This document shows positions 54,752 through 64,000 of a stretch of 64,000 nt of DNA, in pieces. This stretch comes from Clonostachys chloroleuca (lineage: Eukaryota > Ascomycota > Sordariomycetes > Hypocreales > Bionectriaceae). Under the pieces are notes generated by a model. That model was not told the origin of the DNA. It ran no database searches and saw only the letters and a program-made list of their open reading frames with translations. Location of the stretch: the NCBI GenBank assembly GCA_037952775.1, contig JBANAY010000001.1, positions 1,426,001-1,490,000 on the forward strand, given 5' to 3'. Made by a program: the position numbers and the translations under genes. The first letter of the stretch is position 1, and each line of letters begins with the position of its first letter.

Positions 54752-56666
54752 ATGGCGTCCCATGCCGATCTGCTACACATCTTCCTCAGGGACTGGAAGG
54801 TCCACATCCGTCCTGTGCTGCTTATCAGCGTCATCTCGGTTGTCTGTGTCTGGTTCGTCCGCCAGCTCGCATCGCCGCTGAACAAGTACCCTGGTCCTCC
54901 GCTTGCGGGTGAGTATGGCGATCTACTACGGCCCTTGCCCTTCCCCATGTGCTAGTAGCGCACAGCACCAGTGAACAGTGAAACTGACCTCGGATGATGT
55001 TCGTAGCATGGACCAACTGGTACCGCTTCTATCTCGTACTCACTGGCAGGTATCACCTGAAGATAAAGGAGTTCCATGAGAAATATGGCCCGGTCGTCCG
55101 TATCGGGCCCAATACCTTGGACCTGGACTATCCAGAGCTCACCAAGACGATATATAGTATAGATGACAGCTGGTTGAAGGTGTGCTACGAGTTCTCTCCG
55201 TCAAATTGGTCAGAGTTCAATATCGCTGACTGGTGAAAGACCGACTTCTATCATGGCAACAGCATCAAGGTCAACGGCAAGATCGTGTACACCATGTTCA
55301 GCATCCCAAGCAATGAGGAGAACCAGATCATGAAGCGACCCATCGCGAAGCACTACTCGCCTGGAGCCGTACTCGCCCTTGAGCCGCTCCTGGATGGTGT
55401 CATGGGGCAGCTTTGCGACGAGCTCGATCAACGCTTTGTTAAAACCCCTACTGGTTCAAAGCCCTGTGACTTGGGTGCCTGGATCGCATACTGTAAGTCT
55501 GTCTGCTCCCTGTATACACCCGTTTTTGTGACAGCTCCTTGGTATTTGTGTACTCACCGTATATGCCAGGCATTTGGGACTTGATTGGCGCGGCTTCCTT
55601 CAGCAAGGACTTCGGATTCATGGCACATGGAGCCGACTTTGATGGAACCATTGGCATCGCCGACAAGGCATTGGACTAGTGAGAGAACTCCCAAAATGCT
55701 TGATCAGGATGTGGCTAACTGGAAATAACTAAAGCTTTGCGGCTGTTGGACAAATGCCCTTCCTCGACTTCATCCTCGACAAGAACCCCATCTACAGATT
55801 GGGCCCTCCAAGTCTAGGCAACATCCAACGCGTCGCTCTAGAGCGCATCGCCGCCCGTGTCCAGGGCAAGGATCGCGACTACAATCCAGCCGTGCCGGAT
55901 TACCTCCATCATTTCCTCGAGGCCAGGAAGGAAAACCCGGAGCTCGTGGACGACGGCATGCTTCTCGGCTATCTGTTCATCAACCTTGTCGCTGGGGCTG
56001 ATACCACTGCGCTCTCGATACGGGCCGTCATCTACTTCTTGCTCAAGAACCCAAGGGCGTACGAGAGGGTCAAGAAAGAGATTCGAGGCGCGAAGCTCGG
56101 GCGGGTCGCGAAGTACCATGAGGCCAAAGCCCTGCCATGTAAGTCACCAGCCAGAAATTCTCAGCCCCGTCAAGGTGTTTGATTATATTGACATGTCATC
56201 AGATCTTGAGGCTGTGATCCGTGAGACGATGCGCCTACATCCCGGCGTTTCCATGTTGCTGGAACGTTACGTCCCCATGGGAGGTCTGAAGCTCCCCGAC
56301 GGCAGCCTCGTCCCGCCCCAGACATCTGTCGGGCTTAATGCCTATGTCACGCATCGCAACAAGGAAATCTACGGTCCTGATGCGGACGAGTACAAGCCTG
56401 AGCGCTGGCTGCGGGCTGCTGGCGAGTCGGAAGAGGCTTACCAGCAACGTCTGAAGGTCTACCTCAAGTATGATTTCACATTTGGTGCTGGGCCTAGGAT
56501 CTGTCTCGGACGTCACGTGGCTGTCATCAAGACATACAAACTCGTGGCTACGCTCATTTCAAATTACGATATTGAGCTGGATCACCCAGATCGCGAGTGG
56601 ACGATCCACTGCGGCTGGTTCTTGCGTCAATACGGGATCATTTGCAATCTGAAGAAGATCCAGTGA
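54752..56666 (+). CDS. Cytochrome P450 monooxygenase (pisatin-demethylase-like)
   Basis: ER-membrane haem monooxygenase. Six exons (54752-54908, 55007-55179, 55240-55492, 55570-55678, 55735-56138, 56203-56666) keep phase throughout, 519 aa. An N-terminal TM anchor (PVLLISVISVVCVWFVRQ) is followed by the proline hinge KYPGPPLA. The I-helix has AGADTT, the ExxR motif is Glu373-Arg376 (ETMR), PERW precedes the haem loop FGAGPRICLGRH with ligand Cys at about 466. KYGPVVRIGPNTLDLDYPEL is typical of the CYP subfamilies that include pisatin demethylase. No other biosynthetic core gene is adjacent, so a cluster is not evident. The neighbouring alcohol dehydrogenase might act on related compounds, but they are 1.3 kb apart. 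Confidence 0.94.
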
Positions 56667-57947
56667 GCTTGCTCTGAGCGTTGCTGCGTCCGACCAGGAT
56701 AGCGAGTCGAACATTATTGACCACAATAGGATACGAAGGGAGGTCAAGGGAAGATCATTTACGAGCAATCAGATATCAGTCTAGGTTGGGGTTGATGTAC
56801 GATGCCAGAGGGTTGTGTTTCTTTTTTCCGTGCTGGGCAGTGGGAGATCACTGCAGGCGGGTGCAGCTTTTTGCAGTCTTGAAGTTTTGTAGTTTTGGGC
56901 AACCATGTTCAACAAGTTAGTAAATGACTTTGTAATCTGGGGGTGTGAGAAATAGCAAACTTACCTGGGAGAAAAAAAAGGTGAAGCCATCGCCCTCTAG
57001 AGAATGACCGGAATTGAGTTATGAAGCTCGCTGACTCCGAAGAGCGCGAAGCAACACGCCGCGTATCGCACTCAAGTTGAGGCAACAAGCTTCGCAGAGA
57101 CTTCCCATAGAGACACGTCGAACCGAGGAGCCAGGCTCCAGGGCCGCCGGCTCTGAGATTTCTGATGTCAACTGCAGGCGTCGATTGACGCGAGGCCATC
57201 ACTGGCAGACCTATGCATCGTCGGGGAGGACGAGAGGGAGGATAGGTTGAAGCATTCTCCGAATTTCCCACATGCAAAATGGGAGAGCCCTCGCGTCAAT
57301 GAAGAAGCGAGGGGTCTCTGTGTGTAGCATGGAAACGCAGCGTTGAAGAGGGCGATGGCTTGGGGAAGGAAAGAAACTGAGATTCAGGCGCGAGCGAAGT
57401 GAAGTTTTTACTGGGACCTCAGATTGTGGGGATGAGTCAGGCGGAACGGGCAGTCAATTCTCCGGCCAAATCTCGCCTAGGCGAATCTCAGTTGCCCGAC
57501 AGAACGGACTGGACCAATTTTAGGTTTAAAATCTCATCAAGTAACAATTACTTGCAGTGAAAATGAATTTATTTTATTGGTAGAGTAGGAATAAATTCTT
57601 GTATTTTTAATTCTCATCGAGAGATCTCCATTGCCCAAATCCTTCTACTGCCTTCTTCGTAGCTACCCTACACATAGGCACAATACCAGGCATCAATTGA
57701 TCACTGATCCATGACGTCGGCCACAGCCATTACAATACAATATCGTCATATATCTTGTGGTAAATCGTCATAAAGTAATAATTTATTGATCATTGCTTTT
57801 TGAAAATGTCTTGTCATGACGGGTCGAATAGGAGCATTCTTTCCGCGTGTGTCTGGATTTCTTTCACATATATACTCTCAGGCTACATCGGTTTATAATA
57901 GATGTGCTGCATATGTAAACACTTTACGACACTGCGTAAATATCACC
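56667..57947. other. 1.3-kb intergenic region, no gene seen
   Basis: 3' flank of the P450 and promoter of the alcohol dehydrogenase. A short inverted repeat (CAAGTAA...TTACTTG, about 57538-57556) is seen; it does not resemble the MITE copies. Confidence 0.45.
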
Positions 57948-59432
57948 ATGGCTTCACAAGCTGCCTACCAACTCGAGAAAACCGTCGGCCACAGCGGTGA
58001 GCCCGTCACCCAACAAGATGTGACTAACTACCCGCCTAAAGAGGATGGCTCTGGCGATACTATGAAGGCTTTGACATGGCAGAGCAAGAACAAAGTCGCC
58101 ATATGTATAGATCCCTCGGCTTTGCCGCAAGTCAAAAAGATGTTTCATGCTGACTCTTCCCTTAGCTGATGTACCCAAACCTAAGATTCTGGAAGATCGC
58201 GACGTAATTATCAAAGTCACAGGAAGTACCATATGTGGCTCTGATCTCCATCTCTTACATGGCACTATCATTGAGTTGGCAAAGGGTGATATCCTCGGTC
58301 ATGAGTTTTGCGGGATCGTCGATGAAATAGGACCTGGCGTCGACAGAGAGAAGATCAAGGTTGGGAAGCGATACGTTGCATCTTTCCAAATTGCGTGTGG
58401 CGACTGCTTCTTCTGCAAACAGAAGCTCTCGAGCCAGTGTGAGAGGACGAATTCCAATACCATTGCAAAGGCAATGTATGGAGGCACGACGGCTGGGATT
58501 TTTGGTTACTCGCACTTTACTGGAGGGCTCGCGGGCGGGCAGGCTGAGTACGTCCGCGTGCCACTAGGGGATGTGAACCTGCTCGAAATCCCCGACGATG
58601 TGGTGGATGAAAAAGCACTGTACCTGTCTGATGTTCTCGCTACCTCATACAACTGTGTTAAGGACACAGCCGTGTATGAGGGCGATGATGTTGCCATTTT
58701 TGGAGCCGGCCCTATCGGCCAGATGGCTGGCGTCTTCGCTCTCGGGGAGGGTGCGAAGAAGATCATATTTGTCGATACGCAACCGCGTCTCGATTTCGTC
58801 AAGGAGCGTTGGCCCGTTCCACACCTTGATAAAATTGTATTGGTTGACTACAAGAAGCTGTCGTTTGGCGTTACAAACAAGGAGACTGTGGTGAGTCGGC
58901 TCAAGGAGTTGTGCGGTGGACGGGGGCCTGATGTTGCCCTGGAGTGTGCTGCTGGCGAGTATAGCAAGGGCTGGCTTCACTGGCTGGAGATGGCTATTGG
59001 GGCCGAGACGGACACGAGCGAGATCGTCAATGAGATGATTGAGGGTGTGCGTAATTTCGGGCGATGTGGTATCACTGGTGTCTATGTTGGATATGTGAGT
59101 AGTCTTCATTCTTTCTAGCGTTGGGAAGAAATCATTATGCTGACGCAAAGCAGACAAACCATTTCAATATCGGGTCTTTGATGGAGAGGGGCATCCGGCT
59201 CATTGGAAACGGCCAGGCACCTGTCCACAAGTACTGGGAAGAGCTTCTCGACCAGATCCAGAAGGACCAGCTGGATCCATTGCAGATGCTTTCCCACCGT
59301 GTCAGGCTGGAGGATCTGGACAAGGTCTACTACAAGTTCGAGGCACGGGAGGATGGGATGCAAAAGGTGTTTGTTGAGACCAAGCATTCAGCCCCTCAGG
59401 CACCTGGATCGCCTTCCCTGACCAGATATTGA
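57948..59432 (+). CDS. Zinc-dependent alcohol dehydrogenase-like protein (MDR superfamily)
   Basis: NAD(P)-linked oxidation of an alcohol, or glutathione-independent formaldehyde dehydrogenase-like chemistry. Exons 57948-58104, 58166-59094 and 59154-59432 join in phase, 454 aa. Catalytic zinc ligands are in ICGSDLH (Cys76) and GHEFCG; the structural zinc site is CGDCFFCKQKLSSQC with four Cys. The cofactor fold is VAIFGAGPIGQMAGVFALG. The long loop ECAAGEYSKGWLHWLEMAIG and the C-terminal VEELLD-type end LEDLDKVYYKFEAREDGMQK fit the larger formaldehyde-dehydrogenase-like MDR branch. ATG 57948 is chosen because upstream in-frame sequence looks non-coding. Transcribed from the strand of the P450. 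Confidence 0.92.
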
Positions 59433-59819
59433 TAATTACCATGAGAAGATGTTGGCGATTGGTGTTGGGGAGAAGGACATGTTGCAAAGGTTGAAGGGCT
59501 TACACGGGCATCGTATTTGTCATATAGGGAAGATATGAAAAATGAGAAGAAATCAAAAGCGCCAACGGGCCGTTGTTAATATCTGATGGATAACGCTGAT
59601 GCTTGCTGAGGTTGATGTGGTTCAGTGCGAATTAATTGCTGACCCGCTGGACTGAAGGGGATCCAACGTGCTGATGCGCTCAAATGATAGGCCCCCACTC
59701 ACTGAAAGGCCACTTCATTTAGGGGCAATGTGTCCACCATCGAGGGGCAGCCAATTCAAGCTGCCCTTCCAGTTCAGCAGCTTCAACCACCACAAGTTTC
59801 CATCTGCCTCTCAGCCAAA
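59433..59819. other. Intergenic, no gene seen
   Basis: Short promoter region of the RFT1 gene. Confidence 0.5.
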
Positions 59820-61640
59820 ATGGCAGGCAAAACCGGCAAGACGCAGCCGGAAGATGCATCGGCAGCAAAGAGCAAGGAGGAAGAAAGCTCCAAGCAGACC
59901 AGCACCGCCAATGCCCCGCGGCCCTCCATCATCAAGGGCGCGTCACTGCTCATCATCCTCCAGCTAACATCCCGCCTCATCACCTTTGCGGCCAACCAGC
60001 TCCTCCTGCGTCTCCTCACCGCACCCCTGCTCGGATTCTCAGCACAGCTCGAGGTCTACTATCTGTCCGTCCTCTTCTTTGCACGCGAAAGTCTACGGGT
60101 CGCCATCCAGCGCCAGGGCCCTGCTGTCTCAGCCGACGGGAACAGCAAAGATGCCGTGCGACGGGAGAGCCAGGCGGTAGTCAACCTGGGCTACATCGCC
60201 GTCGTCCTCGGTGCCGTCGTCAGCCTCGCCCTGGGGAAGATGTACCTGGGATCGGCCAACGACGACGAGGCGTTGAACCCCCTGCACCTCGCCACCGCGG
60301 TGTGGCTGTACGGCGTCGCCGCCATGATCGAGCTCCTCTCCGAGCCCTGCTTTGTGCTCATGCAAACCCGGCTGCAGTTTGGGACTCGAGCCCTCGCCGA
60401 ATCGTCAGCCACCTTCCTACGCTGTATTGTCGTGTTTGGTTCGGCGGTGTGGGCGTCTCGGAAAGGGTTCGACCTTGGCGTCTTGCCATTTGCTCTTGGC
60501 CAGCTCTGCTACGGAATCGTTCTCGTGCTCGTGTACCTCGTTTCGGGCTACAGGCTCGCCTCCTCCATCGGGTTCTCGCTGCTACCGACACCGGCAGTTC
60601 GCGGCGAGAAAAAGAACCCCGAATTCCTGGGCTCGTACTTTTACAGGCCGACTCTGAGCTTGGCGGGGAGCATGATGGCGCAGAGCGTCGTCAAGCATCT
60701 CCTCACTCAGGGGGACACCCTGCTCGTCTCCTTCCTCTCGACCCCGAGTGTCCAAGGCGTGTATGCCCTCGCCAACAACTACGGCGGTCTCCTCGCCCGA
60801 CTTCTGTTCCAGCCAATCGAGGAGAGCAGCCGTAGCTACTTCTCTCGCCAGCTCGCCTCTGTCACGCCGTCGGGAAAGCAGGCATCCAAGCCAGTCACGG
60901 ATGCGAGGCAGGGACTACACACGCTCCTCCGCTTTTACGTTATCCTATCCGTGCTTGTGCTCAGCCTGGGTCCATTCGCCGCGCCCTCCCTGCTCGCCAT
61001 CGTCGCCGGTAGACGGTGGGTTGGCTCAGGGGCTGGCGAGGTGCTGGCGGCGTACTGCTTCTACATCCCCTTCCTGGCGCTGAATGGCATCGCCGAATCG
61101 TTTGTTGCGTCTGTCGCTTCGGAGAGGGAGGTGCACAAGCAGTCATTCTGGATGGGCGTCTTCACCGTGACCTTTGCGGCGGCTGCCTTCCTGCTGATGC
61201 GCGTGCTCGAGCTTGGCGCCATCGGGCTCGTCTTCGCCAACGCCATCAACATGCTCTGTCGTATCGTGTGGAGCGGGTTCTTCATTAAGAGGTACTTCCA
61301 GTCTCACAACGTCTCCTTCGGGTTCCGAGAACTCGTCCCTGGCACCGCGCTGCTTCTCTCCGCCACCACGTCCTTGGTCATGTGGAAGCTCCAGATCGCC
61401 GAGGATCCAGAGCAGCAACCTATTCTCAAGCTGGCCCGCGTCGTGTCATTCGCCGTTCCCCTTCTGGTCGCCTTGTAAGTGAAAACGCTTTCTAATGATT
61501 TAATTTATCTGTTTGTCTGTCTGTCAAGTCTATTTTATACGCTGACCATGAATACCAACAATTTCAGCGGATTCGCTGAACGACGATTCTTACAAACATG
61601 TCTTCAAACCATCCGTAATAGAAAACCCGGGAAGAAGTGA
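59820..61640 (+). CDS. RFT1: RFT1, ER nuclear-division/oligosaccharide lipid protein
   Basis: ER membrane protein needed for dolichol-linked Man5GlcNAc2 availability in N-glycosylation. Its direct flippase role is debated. Exons 59820-61474 and 61568-61640 join in phase, 575 aa, with about 12-14 TM helices. Diagnostic RFT1 sequence is LQLTSRLITFAANQLLLRLL and LSVLFFARESLRVAIQRQG near the N-terminus. LYGVAAMIELLSEPCFVLMQ and GVYALANNYGGLLARLLFQP (the MATE-like core) follow. The second exon adds a basic tail ending RKPGKK, a possible ER-retrieval signal. The Lys/Glu/Ser-rich first 45 residues are a cytosolic lead. Its 3' end lies 68 bp from that of convergent DBP3. Confidence 0.95.
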
Positions 61641-61708
61641 GCGCCAGTTACAAGTCTTTATGAACTAAATGCAAATAAAAGAAACATTTTTCCTCTTCAG
61701 TATGTTGC

Positions 61709-63635
61709 TCAGTCGTCATCGTCAAAAGTGACCTTGGTCGCTTTTTGGTTCATGTCAACATCCTTGAAGAATGCGCCGTACATGTCGTGGGTCTTCTTCT
61801 TGACGGTGGTGCCGAACTTGAGGAGGTCCTCGGGGACGGCCTGGTTCGCTCCCTTGAGGATGTTGATCAGACTGCGAGGAGAACGTTAGATCAAGAGCGC
61901 GTACGTAGCTTTGAGGGTTAGAAGCACTTACGATCCGGAGTGGGCCTTGTCTTGTACGGTGAAAAGGGTGATGGCCTCGCCAGTCTTCCCGGCACGTCCA
62001 GTACGTCCGATACGGTGAACGTAGTCCTCGATGGTTAGGGGGAACTGCGGAAGTAGGTTAGAATATGAGTAACGATGAAATTGTCGTAGTGGCTACACAT
62101 ACCGTGACGTTGACGACGAGCTTGACTTCGGGGATATCAAGACCTCGGGCGGCGACATCAGTTGCGACGAGAACAGGGGTCTGGCCGGACTTGAACGCCT
62201 CCAGACTCCTGGTTCGCTGCTCCTGTTTCAGGTCACCGTGAATACCTCCGACATTGATACCTTTACGCTTGAGGAAACCCTCCACGCGTGTGGCCTCCTT
62301 CTTGTACAAGCAGAAGACGAGGATACGGTCGTTGCGGGCCTTGCCCTGCTGGTACTTCTTGAGGATCTGTAGAAGGCGGAACTCCTTGTCCTTGGGGTCA
62401 ACAACCTCGACCTGCTGGGTGATACGGGTGTTGGCTTGGAGCTCCACAGCTCCACTGGATGTCTCCTTTCCGCTGGATCCAATGGTGATCTTGACGGGGC
62501 TGACCATGAAGGTGGAAGCTAGCGCCTGGACAGACTGTGGCCATGTAGCTGTGAACATGAGGGTCTGGCGCTTTTCGCGTGGGGGGCAGGCGCCGAGGAT
62601 CTCCTTGATGTCGTCCTCGAAACCCTTGTCCAGCATGCGATCGGCCTCGTCGAGAACGGCAAACTTGACGGAGCTCAAATCGACGGTGCCGTCGGACATG
62701 AAATCCTTGAGACGGCCGGGGGTAGCGACAATGATGTCGGCGCCACGGTTCACGAGGGCGCGCTGATCGTCCTTGGATGCGCCACCAAAGAGACAGACGC
62801 ACTTGAGCCGTAGGAGAGAGGCAACAGCCTCCATCTGGGCGTGTGTCTGCATGGCCAGCTCACGGGTTGGCGAGACAATGACGGCCTTGACGCTCTTGCC
62901 GCCAACAGCGACGACAGTCTCGACGCAGGGAATGGCGAATGCCATGGTCTTTCCGGAGCCAGTCTCGGCAACACCGATGGCATCGCGGCCAGAAAGTGTG
63001 AAGGGCCAGGATGCGGACTGAATAGGCGTCGGGGCCTTGTAGTTGGCAAAGGGGGAGGGAGTCTTCTCGAGGAGATTGGTGGAGGGGAGGTGGTGGAATT
63101 GAAGAACGGGACGGAGAGTGACCTTTTCGGTCTTGGGGTCGGTGATGGTGATCTGGTTGGTGGAGAGGAAGGCGTCGATCTCGGCTTGGGGCACGTCGGA
63201 GAGGCTGATAGTCTGAACGTATTTCGACTCGGAGTCGGCGCTCGATACGGCGCCATTGCTCTTCTTGCTCTTCTTCTCCTTCTTGTCCTTCTTCTCGCCG
63301 TTGGTTGCCTCTGGCTCAGCGGACTCTGCTTGCGCAGCCTCCTTCGACTTCTTCTCCTTCTTGGCCAGCTTCTTGGCCTTCTTTCGCTCCTTCTCGGCCT
63401 TGCGCTCTGCTTCGGAATCGGCATCTTCGGCGGCGGCGGGGGTAGTCTCCTCGGACTCGACAGCTTTGCTCTTCTTCTCCTTCTTCTTCTCCTTTCTCTC
63501 CTTCTTCTCCCTCTTCAACTTCTGCTTCTCAGTCTCAACGTCGCCATTCTGGACCTTGGACTTCTTGCTCGGTCGCACGGCATCCTCGGCGCCATTGGCC
63601 TCATTTTCAGGCAACTTGTGCTTGGTGGCAGCCAT
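61709..63635 (-). CDS. DBP3: DBP3, DEAD-box ATP-dependent RNA helicase
   Basis: Nucleolar helicase acting in 60S ribosome assembly (ITS1 processing in yeast). Exons 63635-62103, 62044-61932 and 61871-61709 join in phase, 602 aa. Residues 1-130 are a Lys/Glu-rich low-complexity tail ([17 protein letters not shown]) typical of Dbp3. Then come the Q motif region ([11 protein letters not shown]), Walker A AETGSGKT (223-230), [19 protein letters not shown] in [14 protein letters not shown] in place of [24 protein letters not shown] and [10 protein letters not shown] across intron 1. The end [19 protein letters not shown] is the Dbp3 C-terminal signature. Complete and intact. Confidence 0.96.
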
Positions 63636-64000
63636 TTTGAATTGTAAAGTATATCATATACTGTACAAGAGGATATCAAGGTGACCGTCGCAAGTTGATA
63701 AGAAAAGGCGGCGTGGAACCGTAGGACGGCAGAAAAAAAAATCAATTGGGCCAAAAAAATTGCGTATCGCTTATCGATAATGGATGGCGCCGATATCACC
63801 CCACCAAACACCGCTCACTTCAACGGCAATGGTCTCAATTTGATGATCATGTATGCCTGACATAGCTATGTGAAAGTTTTTTCCTAATTGGTCTTTATTT
63901 CATGATAGGGATTGTTTGTTTGAAATTTGTTTTTCCATCTGATTGTTTAGTAACCGTGCTCTGTGGCATCCAGATTTGTTCGCATTGGCGGGGCTACCAA
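63636..64000. other. Upstream region of DBP3, window end
   Basis: Contains the promoter of DBP3. No further gene is seen before the window ends. Confidence 0.4.

Noticed and set aside
54752..59432. P450 plus alcohol dehydrogenase as a secondary-metabolite cluster
   Set aside because: No polyketide synthase, NRPS, terpene or prenyl core gene in the window; two oxidoreductases 1.3 kb apart are not enough.
62841..63647. 268-codon Leu-rich frame on + opposite DBP3
   Set aside because: Mirror of the Lys/Glu-rich DBP3 N-terminus; low-complexity shadow.
1..64000. CRISPR arrays, bacterial operons, rRNA
   Set aside because: None seen; introns and gene content are eukaryotic throughout.

Overview
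This is a 64-kb piece of nuclear chromosome from a filamentous ascomycete (Pezizomycotina). The evidence is the gene types (homeobox/C2H2 and Zn2Cys6 transcription factors, a fungal 7TM receptor-like protein, a multi-exon P450, a PigL_N-type N-terminal domain), the short 45-100 nt GT-AG introns with CTAAC/CTGAC branch points, and a nuclear tRNA-Leu with a short intron. The genus cannot be fixed from the sequence. All exon boundaries are my own, made by matching reading phase at splice sites; there was no transcript support.

0-18 kb: the 3' end of a TPR gene, a nucleoside hydrolase, an apparently intact Tc1/mariner transposon, a homeobox+C2H2 regulator (possibly frameshifted), a flavin amine oxidase, a polytopic membrane protein, a short-chain dehydrogenase facing a Zn2Cys6 regulator across a 352-bp shared promoter, and a single-pass Ser/Thr-rich surface protein.

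18-28 kb: a 728-aa coiled-coil protein whose true first exon lies upstream of a 341-nt intron, an MFS sugar-type transporter with a 6-nt microexon, and a 67-aa conserved small protein with a strong TATA box. Three diverged copies of one ~220-bp non-coding inverted-repeat element (MITE-like) sit at 11.6, 15.8 and 26.2 kb.

28-47 kb: an accessory-looking stretch with broken genes. It holds an unidentified pseudogene, a PigL_N-Cdc24-like RhoGEF fusion with three in-frame stops, and a membrane-protein pseudogene whose first frameshift is a perfect 10-bp tandem duplication. Between and beyond these are intact genes: a Gfo/Idh/MocA oxidoreductase, a 1215-aa TPR-CHAT (caspase-like) protein, a multi-zinc-finger protein and a BTB/POZ protein. 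The TPR-CHAT protein is the best candidate for an uncharacterised system (cell death or non-self response).

48-64 kb: the tRNA-Leu, a Rieske-containing apoptosis-inducing-factor-like oxidoreductase, a fungal 7TM protein, a pisatin-demethylase-type P450, a zinc alcohol dehydrogenase-like protein, and the conserved convergent housekeeping pair RFT1 and DBP3.
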